Shown in pieces: positions 10,309 to 19,803 of a DNA stretch of 54,885 nt. Location: assembly GCA_902634555.1 (NCBI GenBank), contig CACPKO010000007.1, positions 1-54,885 of the forward strand, written 5' to 3'. Every line of letters starts with the position of its first letter. Within the stretch, counting starts at the first letter, position 1. This DNA comes from Actinomycetota bacterium (lineage in GTDB: Bacteria > Actinomycetota > Acidimicrobiia > Acidimicrobiales > MedAcidi-G1). The position numbers and the translations under genes are program-made. The notes under the pieces are model-generated. The model did no database searches, had not been told where the DNA came from, and saw only the letters and a program-made list of their open reading frames with translations.

Positions 10309-11190
10309 ATGAAAGGGTTTTTGGTAGTTACTGGTTACCGGTTATTGACTTTCATAGCGCGTTTGTTGCCGCAAGGATTCGGTACCTCGGTATTTAGATT
10401 TTTCGGCAAGATCGCGGGACGTTTCAATAACGAGCGTAGAGAAATGGTCGAGAGGCATCTTCGGAGAACCAAAAGCGCTGAATTAAGTGGTCAAGACATG
10501 CAGAACTCGGTTGATGAAGTTTTTGCCTCTTACGCAACGTACTGGTTTCAAAGTTTCCGCTTACCAGGAATGACTTCAGAGCAAATTCTGAAAGATTTTG
10601 CTTATGAAGGAGAGCCTTATCTCGCCGAAGCATTAAGTGCTGAAGTGGGCCCAATTATGGCGTTACCTCATCTTGGGGGGTGGGAATGGTCAGCATTTTG
10701 GATAACAAAAATCAGAGGAATTCCTTTAACCGCAGTAGTGGAACCATTAGATCCTCCTGAGATATTTGAATGGTTTAAAAAATTCCGTTCTTCACTCGGT
10801 ATGAAAGTTGTTCCGCTTGGCGCTTCAGCTGGATCAGAAGTTATCAACGCGTTGAAATCTAAAGAAATGGTGGTCTTATTGTGTGACCGTCATGTTGGGG
10901 GGGCTGGAGTTGAGGTTGAATTTTTCGGGGAGAAAACTCTTCTTCCAGCCGGACCAGCGACACTGGCCTTGAGAACAGGAGCCCCGTTATGTCCAGCTGC
11001 TGTTTATATTCAAGGAAACGGAGTTTATGGAGTTCTTCGTCCGCTTATCAAAGTTGAACGGCAAGGACGACTACGTGATGATGTTCAACGCATCACACAA
11101 GAACTGGCATATGAGTTTGAAGATCTCATTCGTAAGGCTCCAGAACAATGGCATTTACTGCAACCCAATTGGCCAAGCGACACCATGTAA
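10309..11190 (+). CDS. Phosphatidylinositol mannoside acyltransferase-like (HtrB/LpxL superfamily)
   Basis: ALPHLGGWEWSAFW catalytic motif, CDRHVGGAGVEVEFFGEKTLLPAGPATLALRTGAPL; position upstream of pimA. Confidence 0.85.
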   Translation: MKGFLVVTGYRLLTFIARLLPQGFGTSVFRFFGKIAGRFNNERREMVERHLRRTKSAELSGQDMQNSVDEVFASYATYWFQSFRLPGMTSEQILKDFAYEGEPYLAEALSAEVGPIMALPHLGGWEWSAFWITKIRGIPLTAVVEPLDPPEIFEWFKKFRSSLGMKVVPLGASAGSEVINALKSKEMVVLLCDRHVGGAGVEVEFFGEKTLLPAGPATLALRTGAPLCPAAVYIQGNGVYGVLRPLIKVERQGRLRDDVQRITQELAYEFEDLIRKAPEQWHLLQPNWPSDTM

Positions 11191-11252
11191 AGAGTCAGTC
11201 ATTATATGAGGGTGCTTTTGGGCGAATGTAAAAGACGTAGTAGCGTGGGTTC

Positions 11253-12329
11253 ATGCGAATAGGCATTATCTGTCCTTATAGTTTGACCATCCCAGGTGGA
11301 GTGCAGAGCCAAGTGTTGGGTTTAGCGCGACAACTTCGTGCCCTCGGTCAGCACACTCGAGTTCTAGGTCCATGCGACGGCCCTCCACCGGATGCATCTG
11401 TGATACCCCTTGGGGATAGTTTGCCGACAGCGGCAAATGGTTCCATAGCGCCAATTGCACCTGATGTACCATGCGCTCTGCGAACGATACAGGCACTTCG
11501 TGATGGAGAATTCGACTTACTCCATTTACATGAACCGATGGCCCCAGGACCAACAGTCACCGCTCTGTTTATGTCAAATGCGCCAATGGTAGGGACATTT
11601 CATGCTGCAGGAGGAAGCCTTGCTTACGATCTGTTGAATCGTCCTATCCGGTGGTTGAGTGGACGTCTTGATTATCGATTTGCAGTATCAAATGATGCTG
11701 CTGAAATGGCTCAACATTCTTTAGGTCATGACTACGAGATTTTGTTTAATGGAGTAGAAACAGATCAATGCGAGTTGGCAACTCCTTGGCCTACAGAAGG
11801 ACCAACGATTTTTTTTGTTGGTCGACATGAACCTAGAAAGGGTTTGTCTGTTCTTTTGGGGGCGATGAACGAACTTCCTTCTGATGTTCGCCTTTGGATA
11901 GCAAGTGATGGTCCAGAAACAGAGGAACTCAAAAAGCGCTTTGCTGGTGACCCACGTATTGAATGGCTTGGCCGGATCAGTGAAAAAGAAAAATTTTCAC
12001 GGATGAAAGGAGCAGACATTTTTTGTGCTCCATCGCTTCGTGGCGAATCATTTGGAATCGTATTACTTGAAGGAATGGCATGTGACACCGTAGTCGTTGC
12101 AAGTGATATTCCTGGATACTCAAAGGTTGCTGAAGAAGGAAAACATGCGGTGTTGGTGCCCCCTGATGATAGTCATTCTTTAGCAACCGCCATTGAAAAA
12201 ATCTTGGGAGACGAGAGCAGGCAGCAAGAAATAAGAGAGAATGGACGAAAGAGAGCTTTACAGTTTTCAATGAAGTCCTTAGCAAAGCGTTATCTTGATT
12301 CTTATCAAGAACTATTGAAGGCTCTCTGA
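11253..12329 (+). CDS. pimA: GT4 glycosyltransferase, phosphatidylinositol alpha-mannosyltransferase-like
   Basis: MRIGIICPYSLTIPGGVQSQVLGLARQLRALGH-like N-terminus, LHLHEPMAPG, GRHEPRKGL, APSLRGESFGIVLLEGMA. Confidence 0.88.
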   Translation: MRIGIICPYSLTIPGGVQSQVLGLARQLRALGQHTRVLGPCDGPPPDASVIPLGDSLPTAANGSIAPIAPDVPCALRTIQALRDGEFDLLHLHEPMAPGPTVTALFMSNAPMVGTFHAAGGSLAYDLLNRPIRWLSGRLDYRFAVSNDAAEMAQHSLGHDYEILFNGVETDQCELATPWPTEGPTIFFVGRHEPRKGLSVLLGAMNELPSDVRLWIASDGPETEELKKRFAGDPRIEWLGRISEKEKFSRMKGADIFCAPSLRGESFGIVLLEGMACDTVVVASDIPGYSKVAEEGKHAVLVPPDDSHSLATAIEKILGDESRQQEIRENGRKRALQFSMKSLAKRYLDSYQELLKAL

Positions 12330-12386
12330 CCTGTATTGCCTCTTGAATCAACCTAATATCTAAGCATCTTGCTAGGCCTAACAACT

Positions 12387-13121
12387 ATGAACAACAACTC
12401 TCTTAATCGAATCAGAACTTCCTTATCTCTTTTAACATTGGTCCTTCTGTCCGCAGTCCTGGGAATTTTGGTGCGGGCTTCCGGCTTCTCAGTTGGAATA
12501 TCAGCTGGTGTTAGTGTGCTCGGATTTTTTTCAATGTTCATTTTTTTAGGTCGATGGGGATCTTCTCAAGTTCAACACCAAGTGGGAGGCCGAGTCGCTA
12601 CGCAAGAAGAATTTCCTCGGTTACACAACGCCATTGATGGCCTTTGCTTATCCCATGGCATAGAGGCACCTGTTCTAAGAGTGCTAGACGCGCCCTCGGT
12701 AAATGTCGCAACTCTCTCCACTAAAAAGGAAAACACGCTTGTGGTCACCTCCGGTACTTTCCTCAACTTGGGAGTAGTTGAACTAGAAGGGTTACTAGCT
12801 CTTGCATTGGTTCGTATGCAGGAGCCAATGCTAACTAAAGAGATGCAGAAATCTTTTTGGATGACTATTCCATTTGCACGGCATTTCATAAGAAATGCCG
12901 TAAAGACCGACGACATTCTGCTTCTAGACCAGAAGAGCGTTGCTCTTACTCGATTCCCTCCAGGATTAATAGGTGCATTAGAGGCTGCAGACCAGGAAGG
13001 AACATTTGTTGAGGGCTCAAGTTCTACCTCTCAATTATGGGTCCTTGACCCCACCGCTCAATTGGCCACTTCAGGACACCCGTCGGCTTCGCTACGTTGT
13101 GCAGCGTTGAGCGAGCTCTGA
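12387..13121 (+). CDS. M48 (HtpX)-like membrane protein lacking the HEXXH catalytic motif
   Basis: Two N-terminal TM helices; PRLHNAIDGLCLSHGIEAPVLRVLDAPSVNVATLSTKKENTLVVTSGTFLNLGVVELEGLLALALVRM and C-terminal LTRFPPGLIGALEAAD...SQLWVLDPT...HPSASLR resemble M48 peptidases, but HEXXH is replaced by LALVR. Start taken as ATG 12387 rather than TTG 12369. Confidence 0.65.
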   Translation: MNNNSLNRIRTSLSLLTLVLLSAVLGILVRASGFSVGISAGVSVLGFFSMFIFLGRWGSSQVQHQVGGRVATQEEFPRLHNAIDGLCLSHGIEAPVLRVLDAPSVNVATLSTKKENTLVVTSGTFLNLGVVELEGLLALALVRMQEPMLTKEMQKSFWMTIPFARHFIRNAVKTDDILLLDQKSVALTRFPPGLIGALEAADQEGTFVEGSSSTSQLWVLDPTAQLATSGHPSASLRCAALSEL

Positions 13122-13127
13122 AGGTAA

Positions 13128-14267
13128 ATGCTACGACGTGTTAGTTCTGCTGCACTCTTCTTTGTGTGCCTCGCTGCTTGTGGTGGAGGAAGTGAAACGA
13201 ACGAGACTACAACAACATTGGTTGAAGAAGTTCCTTTAGTTACAACAACTCAAATTGAAGAGACCGCCGAAACGCCTACCACTGTGGCGGAACAAATAGT
13301 TGGAGTCATACCAACAACAACGACAATAGATCCATCTTGGACTGGACCCGTATATCCCTTGACAGGTTTGCCAGCTTATGAAGGCATCCCGGAAACTCCC
13401 GCAGTGGTCGTCAAAATAGGAAATAATGACCAAAATTCCTTACCTCAACATGGGCTACGAGAAGCAGACATCGTTTATGACGTACGCATAGAGAATGGAA
13501 AAAGCCGATTCATGGCCGTTTACCACAGCAGATTACCCGAAGTAGTTATGCCTGTACGTTCAGCAAGATCCAGCGATATCAATCTTCTACTCAACCTTAA
13601 CCACCCAGTTTTTGTGTACTGGGGATCAAATGACATCGTTCTAGAAGAGATCAAATCAGCGGAGTGGTCAGGCGGCTATGACAGCAGATCAGCAGCATCT
13701 CAATGGGGTGAACAATATTTTAATCGCGACTCAAGTCGTTCTCGTCCCGCTAATGGGAAAGTAAATATAGGAGATTTACAAGAAACGGCGTCAAATGAAG
13801 CAGAGGTCCCTGTAGCAATATTCGAGTATGGCGAATTGACCTCAAATGCAGTGCCTGCAGCAGGCGTGCAGTGGACAATCACGCGAAGAGTGGTGGACTA
13901 CATTTGGAACAGCTCTTTAGAGCAATGGGTCCGTTATCAAGATGGAGTCCCGCATCTTGATGAAAACGGAACTTCTCTAACTGTAGACAATCTCCTATTT
14001 CTTTATATTGGTTACGGCATTTCAGACGCAGATCCAAGTTCACCCCAAGCCATTAGTACTGGATCGGGGGATGGGTGGTTATTAAGAGATGGGACAGTCA
14101 CAGGTGTAACTTGGGAACGTTCAAGAAGTTCAGATAACTGGACGATCGTTGATGACGAATCTGGTGAAATGGTCCCTCTAGACGTCGGCACAACTTGGGT
14201 TACTTTGGCAAAGCCGGGCGAGGGGCGCATCTTAAGTTCTGCTGAAGCGATAGAACTTATTGGCTGA
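13128..14267 (+). CDS. DUF3048 (YerB-like) lipoprotein
   Basis: Lipobox LAACGGG, Thr-rich linker, PVYPLTGLPAYEG...ADIVYDVRIENGKSRFMAVYHSRLPEVVMPVRSARSSDI. Confidence 0.85.
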   Translation: MLRRVSSAALFFVCLAACGGGSETNETTTTLVEEVPLVTTTQIEETAETPTTVAEQIVGVIPTTTTIDPSWTGPVYPLTGLPAYEGIPETPAVVVKIGNNDQNSLPQHGLREADIVYDVRIENGKSRFMAVYHSRLPEVVMPVRSARSSDINLLLNLNHPVFVYWGSNDIVLEEIKSAEWSGGYDSRSAASQWGEQYFNRDSSRSRPANGKVNIGDLQETASNEAEVPVAIFEYGELTSNAVPAAGVQWTITRRVVDYIWNSSLEQWVRYQDGVPHLDENGTSLTVDNLLFLYIGYGISDADPSSPQAISTGSGDGWLLRDGTVTGVTWERSRSSDNWTIVDDESGEMVPLDVGTTWVTLAKPGEGRILSSAEAIELIG

Positions 14268-14279
14268 AACTTTTGTTGA

Positions 14280-15209
14280 GTGGTCACTAAGGCAAAAGAT
14301 CCATTTAGACTGATATTTATGAATGAAGCAGTAAGAGAAACTGGAACTCAATTAGTCAAACGAGGCTTAGCTGAGATGCTAAAAGGCGGCGTCATTATGG
14401 ACGTCGTCGATGCAGAACAAGCACGTATAGCAGAGGACGCAGGAGCTGCCGCAGTTATGGCGCTCGAACGTGTACCTTCAGATATTCGTAAAGACGGTGG
14501 CGTCGCACGGATGTCGGATCCGGAAATGATTGAAGGGATCAAATCAGCAGTAACGATTCCAGTCATGGCAAAAGCAAGAATTGGCCATTTTGCTGAGGCT
14601 CAAATTCTTCAATCTCTTGAGGTTGATTACATAGATGAGAGCGAAGTTCTTACTCCTGCGGATGAAACTCACCATATTGACAAATGGGCTTTTGAAGTCC
14701 CATTTGTTTGCGGGGCAACAAATCTTGGCGAAGCACTACGACGCATATCAGAAGGGGCTTGCTTAATACGCTCAAAAGGCGAAGCAGGAACTGGAAATAT
14801 TGTTGAAGCAGTGCGCCATATTCGGGCCATTACTGGAGATATAAGAAAAATCACGCAAGCAGACAACGCCGAGTTGTTTGACTGGGCAAAAAAATTGCAG
14901 TCACCTTTGCCTCTTATTCAAGAGATATCGGAGACAGGGCGTTTACCAGTTCCTATATTTTGTGCAGGGGGAATTGCTACTCCTGCGGACGCTTCGCTAG
15001 TGATGCAACTTGGAGCAGAATCTGTTTTCGTCGGATCAGGAATTTTCAAGAGTGAAGATCCCGCTCAGAGGGCTCAAGCTATTGTTGAAGCAACAACAAA
15101 TTTTGCAGATGCTGAAAAATTGGCAAAAGTAAGCCGTGGTTTGGGAGAAGCAATGCCGGGATTAGAGATCGAGAATCTTGAGACGCGTCTGTCTGACCGG
15201 GGTTGGTAA
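14280..15209 (+). CDS. pdxS: Pyridoxal 5'-phosphate synthase lyase subunit
   Basis: [44 protein letters not shown]...[22 protein letters not shown] start. Confidence 0.97.
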   Translation: MVTKAKDPFRLIFMNEAVRETGTQLVKRGLAEMLKGGVIMDVVDAEQARIAEDAGAAAVMALERVPSDIRKDGGVARMSDPEMIEGIKSAVTIPVMAKARIGHFAEAQILQSLEVDYIDESEVLTPADETHHIDKWAFEVPFVCGATNLGEALRRISEGACLIRSKGEAGTGNIVEAVRHIRAITGDIRKITQADNAELFDWAKKLQSPLPLIQEISETGRLPVPIFCAGGIATPADASLVMQLGAESVFVGSGIFKSEDPAQRAQAIVEATTNFADAEKLAKVSRGLGEAMPGLEIENLETRLSDRGW

Positions 15210-15215
15210 ACCTAG

Positions 15216-15794
15216 GTGAAGGTTGGAGTCCTAGCTCTCCAAGGAGCGTTTGATCGTCACGCCCAAGAACTATCTCTTGCAGGTGCTACGCCTCTTGAGA
15301 TTCGAGGCCCAAAGCATCTAGAAGATGTGGATGCGCTCATTATTCCTGGAGGCGAGTCAACGACCATATTGAAACTTGCCGAATCTCTAGGAGTTAGAGA
15401 TCTTTTAAATGATCAAATACAAGACGGTCTTCCTGTCCTAGGAACATGTGCAGGGATGATTGTTTTGAGTAAGGCAATTATTGACGGCCGAGATGATCAA
15501 AATCCATTGGGCTCTATTGATATAGACGTAAGACGAAATGGCTATGGTCGTCAACTCGCTTCTTTTGAAGCAGATTTACAGATCACTGGATTTGAAACAC
15601 CTTTTCGGGGGGTATTCATTCGCGCTCCTCTTGTCGAGCGCGCAGGGAAGGATGTTGAGGTACTTGCTTCAGTTGAAGGAAACCCCGTTTTTTGCCGTCA
15701 AGAGAAGATAATGACGACGTCTTTTCATCCAGAATTAGTTAGCGATGGACGTATCCATGAGCTCTTTCTGGAATTAGCCTTTGCTTCAAGTTAA
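15216..15794 (+). CDS. pdxT: Pyridoxal 5'-phosphate synthase glutaminase subunit
   Basis: GVLALQGAFDRH, IPGGESTT, GTCAGMI, SFHPEL. Confidence 0.96.
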   Translation: MKVGVLALQGAFDRHAQELSLAGATPLEIRGPKHLEDVDALIIPGGESTTILKLAESLGVRDLLNDQIQDGLPVLGTCAGMIVLSKAIIDGRDDQNPLGSIDIDVRRNGYGRQLASFEADLQITGFETPFRGVFIRAPLVERAGKDVEVLASVEGNPVFCRQEKIMTTSFHPELVSDGRIHELFLELAFASS

Positions 15795-15811
15795 TACTTT
15801 AAGGAAACATC

Positions 15812-16561
15812 ATGTCGGGTCACTCTAAATGGGCAACCATCAAACATAAAAAAGGTGCAGCAGATAAGAAGCGAGCCAAACTTTTCGCGAAATTGATTAA
15901 GCAGGTTGAAGTAGCGGCACGTCAAGGTGGTGGAGACTTAGATGGAAATCCAACTTTACGAACCATGTTTCAAAAAGCCAGAGACGCTTCGGTTCCTATA
16001 GACACAATTGAACGAGCGGTGAAAAGAGGCACAGGAGAACTTGAAGGTGTTGACTATGAATCCATCACATATGAAGGATATGCACCACATGGAGTAGCTC
16101 TTTATGTTGAAACGCTTTCAGATAATCGGAACCGCACCGGATCAGAAGTCAGGTCTTTACTTAGCAAGAACGGTGGTTCGTTAGCAGAACCTGGTTCCGT
16201 GGCCTGGCAGTTTGAGAGGAAAGGTATCATCTTGATTCCAGAAGGGATAGATGAAGATGAAATCATGATGGTTGCTCTTGAAGCCGGCGCAGAAGACCTA
16301 GTTGATGAAGGCGGCATATGGCGCCTCACCTGCGACCCGTCAGTTCTATCAGAAGTCCGTTTAGCTTTAGAAACAGCTGATCTAGATTTCAATTCAGCAG
16401 ATGTGACGATGTTGCCTACTACAACAGTCGTCATTGACAATGAATCAGACGCTCGATCAGTTCTAAAGGTCATAGATCTTCTTGACGATCTTGATGATGT
16501 GCAAGATGTCTATGCAAATTTTGACATTCCTAACGAAATTTTTGACTTAATTCAGGACTAG
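15812..16561 (+). CDS. yebC: YebC/PmpR family regulatory protein
   Basis: MSGHSKWATIKHKKGAADKKRAKLFAKLIKQ. Confidence 0.96.
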   Translation: MSGHSKWATIKHKKGAADKKRAKLFAKLIKQVEVAARQGGGDLDGNPTLRTMFQKARDASVPIDTIERAVKRGTGELEGVDYESITYEGYAPHGVALYVETLSDNRNRTGSEVRSLLSKNGGSLAEPGSVAWQFERKGIILIPEGIDEDEIMMVALEAGAEDLVDEGGIWRLTCDPSVLSEVRLALETADLDFNSADVTMLPTTTVVIDNESDARSVLKVIDLLDDLDDVQDVYANFDIPNEIFDLIQD

Positions 16562-16618
16562 TTCTAAATCTAGGGAGGGTGAACGTCTCTAGACAGAAAT
16601 CTGGCTACAATCGTACAC

Positions 16619-17128
16619 ATGTTCGTATTAGGTATAGATCCAGGTCTTTCTCGCTGCGGTTATGGAGTTCTTCAGCAAGATAAGAGTAAATCTAAATTAG
16701 TCAAGGCTGTGGCTGCAGGCGTCATACGAACTTCCCCAAAGACCGATCTTGCTATCCGTTTGGCAGAGTTACAAGAAGAGATTCGGGCATTAATTGATGA
16801 ATATAAGCCTGATGAAGTAGCAATAGAAAGAGTGCTTTTCCAAGTGAATGTGAGTTCTGCTATGGCTACCGGACAAGCAGCTGGAGTGGCCATGGCCGCG
16901 GCGGCTTCTTCCGGTTGTGTAGTGAATCTTTATTCACCGAATGAGGTGAAACTTGCCGTTGCAGGTTGGGGAGGAGCAGATAAAAAGCAAATGGAACATA
17001 TGGTTCAAACCTTATTGTCAATTAAAAAACCATTACGACCTGTCGATGCCGCTGATGCTGTAGCAGTAGCTCTTTGCCATTTAGCGATGAAGCCCTCGTC
17101 ATCTATCTTGGTGGGTGAAGCAAAATGA
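16619..17128 (+). CDS. ruvC: Crossover junction endodeoxyribonuclease RuvC
   Basis: VLGIDPGLSRCGYGV, AIERVLFQVN, DAADAVAVALCH. Confidence 0.96.
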   Translation: MFVLGIDPGLSRCGYGVLQQDKSKSKLVKAVAAGVIRTSPKTDLAIRLAELQEEIRALIDEYKPDEVAIERVLFQVNVSSAMATGQAAGVAMAAAASSGCVVNLYSPNEVKLAVAGWGGADKKQMEHMVQTLLSIKKPLRPVDAADAVAVALCHLAMKPSSSILVGEAK

Positions 17129-17724
17129 TCGGATCGCTTAGAGGAGTTTTGTTAGAACGGAGTGAAGAGGGAAAAGTTCTTGTTGAGGTATCTGGGGTTG
17201 GGTATCAGGTAATGATGACTCCTACTACAACTGTTTCAATTGGTGAAATAGGTCAAGAAGTCTTCCTGTACATTCATCATCATTTTCGAGAAGCAGATCA
17301 GACCTTATATGGCTTCCTCTCAGCGCAAGAAAGAAGTTGCTTTGAAGCATTATTAATGGCTCATGGGGTTGGCCCCTCTCTTGCTTTAGCGGTGTTGGGT
17401 GTACACGGTCCGAGCGAATTATCTCAACTAGTAGTTGAAGAAGACGTAGCATCTTTGTGTTTAGTTCCAGGTGTAGGGAAAAAAACAGCATCTCGACTCT
17501 TGATTGAGTTAAAAGACAAACTTCCGGAGCACCTCGGAGCGTTTGCAACTATCAACAAAGATGCGACCGTAGCATCGGAGCGTACAGTGATGGCCGAAGT
17601 GCGTGATGCTTTAATCGGGCTTGGCTATAGCGCAGAGGAAACACGATCTGTTTTGACAGATCTTGAAGGCGATGATGTGGCGGTCCTGTTGCGTGAAGCA
17701 CTACAACGACTGGCAGTAAAATAG
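17125..17724 (+). CDS. ruvA: Holliday junction branch migration protein RuvA
   Basis: MIGSLRGVLLE, VPGVGKKTASRLLIELKDKL, C-terminal UBA-like ALIGLGYS; ATGA overlap with ruvC. Confidence 0.96.
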   Translation: MIGSLRGVLLERSEEGKVLVEVSGVGYQVMMTPTTTVSIGEIGQEVFLYIHHHFREADQTLYGFLSAQERSCFEALLMAHGVGPSLALAVLGVHGPSELSQLVVEEDVASLCLVPGVGKKTASRLLIELKDKLPEHLGAFATINKDATVASERTVMAEVRDALIGLGYSAEETRSVLTDLEGDDVAVLLREALQRLAVK

Positions 17725-17729
17725 GACTA

Positions 17730-18767
17730 GTGATGCGCGAAGAACTTCTCTCACCAGATCAAGAACCTCAAGAGATAGAAGTAGAGGCTGGGCTTCGCCC
17801 ACGATCTCTTGAAGAATTTGTAGGTCAAGATGAATTAAAAGGTCATCTAAGAGTGATGCTGGCGGCAGCACGCGAACGCGAACAAGCATCTGATCATTTT
17901 TTATTTGCCGGACCACCTGGATTAGGTAAAACAACGTTGGCTCATATTGTTGCTAATGAGATGGAAGCTGAACTCCATGTAACTTCTGGTCCAGCCCTCG
18001 AAAGGGCAGGCGATTTAGCTGCAATACTTACGAAACTTGAACCCGGTGATGTGTTGTTTATTGATGAGATACATCGTTTATCAAGAGCTGTAGAAGAAGT
18101 TTTATACCCGGCTATGGAAGATTTTGAACTAGACATCATCTTGGGTAAAGGACCAGCAGCACGGTCAATAAGACTTGAGTTACCGAATTTCACTCTGGTC
18201 GGAGCAACGACTAGAACCGGTCTCATTACAGGCCCTTTACGCGATCGATTTGGGTTGACCGCTCGCCTAGATTATTACGAACCAGAAGACTTGAGAGCAA
18301 TCGTAGAAAGGGCTGCCAACATACTTGGAGTTCAGATTGACTCTGACGGAGCAAGTGAAATTGCTCGCAGATCGCGTGGCACGCCACGCATCGGCAATCG
18401 TTTACTGCGTCAAGTAAGAGATTTTGCTCAAATTGAAAGACCTGAATCAAAGGGGCATATCAATTTAGATATTGCAAACGATGGCCTTGCATTCTTTGGC
18501 GTTGATTCTCTTGGACTAGACAAGCCAACCCAAGCCATCTTGAATTCTCTTTGCACAAGGTTTAATGGTGGACCAGTGGGTCTCAAGACTTTGGCAATTA
18601 GCGTAAGCGAACCAGAAGATACTGTAGAAGATGTTTATGAGCCATTTCTTATACAACAAGGACTTCTTCTTCGCACTCCAAAAGGAAGAGTAGCGACCCC
18701 AACTGCATTCACTCATCTTGGCCTCGCGCCACCACGTAATTCAGCTGGCTCTTTATTTGACGAATAG
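17730..18767 (+). CDS. ruvB: Holliday junction branch migration helicase RuvB
   Basis: LRPRSLEEFVGQDELKGHL, AGPPGLGKTTLAHI, LFIDEIHRLSRAVEEVLYPAMEDF. Confidence 0.97.
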   Translation: MMREELLSPDQEPQEIEVEAGLRPRSLEEFVGQDELKGHLRVMLAAAREREQASDHFLFAGPPGLGKTTLAHIVANEMEAELHVTSGPALERAGDLAAILTKLEPGDVLFIDEIHRLSRAVEEVLYPAMEDFELDIILGKGPAARSIRLELPNFTLVGATTRTGLITGPLRDRFGLTARLDYYEPEDLRAIVERAANILGVQIDSDGASEIARRSRGTPRIGNRLLRQVRDFAQIERPESKGHINLDIANDGLAFFGVDSLGLDKPTQAILNSLCTRFNGGPVGLKTLAISVSEPEDTVEDVYEPFLIQQGLLLRTPKGRVATPTAFTHLGLAPPRNSAGSLFDE

Positions 18768-18796
18768 TAGGACAATCTACGTAGGCTTAAAGACTT

Positions 18797-19801
18797 ATGG
18801 GCCCAGACGATTTTGATTACGAGTTACCTGAGGACCTCATTGCGCAAAACCCCTTAGAGGAGCGAACTGCGGCGAGAATGCTTGTCGATCTTGGTAATGG
18901 TCCGGAACATTTTAGAATTTCCGATTTTCCGAAACTTTTAAAATCAGGTGACATTGTTGTAGTGAATAACACTCGAGTTCTACCAGCAAGACTATTTCTC
19001 AAGAAAAAAACTGGCGGCAATGTAGAAGTCCTTCTTTTAAAAGCACTTGATCAAATAACTTGGGAAGCGCTTGTACGTCCAAGCCGTAAAGTTCCTCCTG
19101 GAACAGAATTTACTGTTAGCCCAGAAATGACAATCCAGATAGGGGAAGACTTAGGAGCCGGGAAACGTTTAGTGCAGATAGAAACTAAATCTGATCTCCT
19201 ATCCCTGCTTGAAAAGTACGGAAAAGTTCCGTTGCCTCCCTACATAAAAAATGATTTAGAGGACGGCGAACGATACCAGACAGTCTTCGCCAACCGTTCA
19301 AACTCCGCAGCAGCTCCTACCGCCGGTCTTCATTTCACGGAAGACCTAGTTGCAGAATGTAAAGATTCAGGCGCACAGGTTGAGGAAATCGAATTGGCAA
19401 TCGGTTTAGATACCTTTCGTCCTGTAACTGCCAACAACCTTGACGATCATGATATGCATTCGGAGTTTTACAGTGTCTCAGAAGAAGTTATGCATCGTTG
19501 CAAAGAAGCAAATCGAGTTATTGCCATAGGGACTACGACAGTACGAGCGCTTGAATCAGCAGCACGGTTTGAACTGTCCGGACAAACAAACTTATTTATT
19601 CGAGATCCTTTTGAATTCAAAATAGTAGATCTGCTACTCACGAACTTCCATCTCCCAAAATCAACTCTGCTTGTGATGCTTGAAGCTTTTATTGGCCCTT
19701 ATTGGAGAGACTTGTATATCGAAGCGCAGATCAACAGATATCGTTTTCTATCCTTTGGAGACTCAATGCTGGTTTCTGAACAAAGTACAAGGAAACTGTA
19801 A
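18797..19801 (+). CDS. queA: tRNA preQ1(34) S-adenosylmethionine ribosyltransferase-isomerase
   Basis: FDYELPEDLIAQNPLEER, NNTRVLPARLF, AAPTAGLHFT, LLTNFHLPKSTLL, YRFLSFGDSML. Confidence 0.94.
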   Translation: MGPDDFDYELPEDLIAQNPLEERTAARMLVDLGNGPEHFRISDFPKLLKSGDIVVVNNTRVLPARLFLKKKTGGNVEVLLLKALDQITWEALVRPSRKVPPGTEFTVSPEMTIQIGEDLGAGKRLVQIETKSDLLSLLEKYGKVPLPPYIKNDLEDGERYQTVFANRSNSAAAPTAGLHFTEDLVAECKDSGAQVEEIELAIGLDTFRPVTANNLDDHDMHSEFYSVSEEVMHRCKEANRVIAIGTTTVRALESAARFELSGQTNLFIRDPFEFKIVDLLLTNFHLPKSTLLVMLEAFIGPYWRDLYIEAQINRYRFLSFGDSMLVSEQSTRKL

Positions 19802-19803
19802 AC

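Noticed and set aside
13200-13330. Repetitive ACA/ACT-rich stretch
   Set aside because: Thr-rich linker after the lipobox in the DUF3048 lipoprotein; typical low-complexity spacer, not a DNA repeat element.
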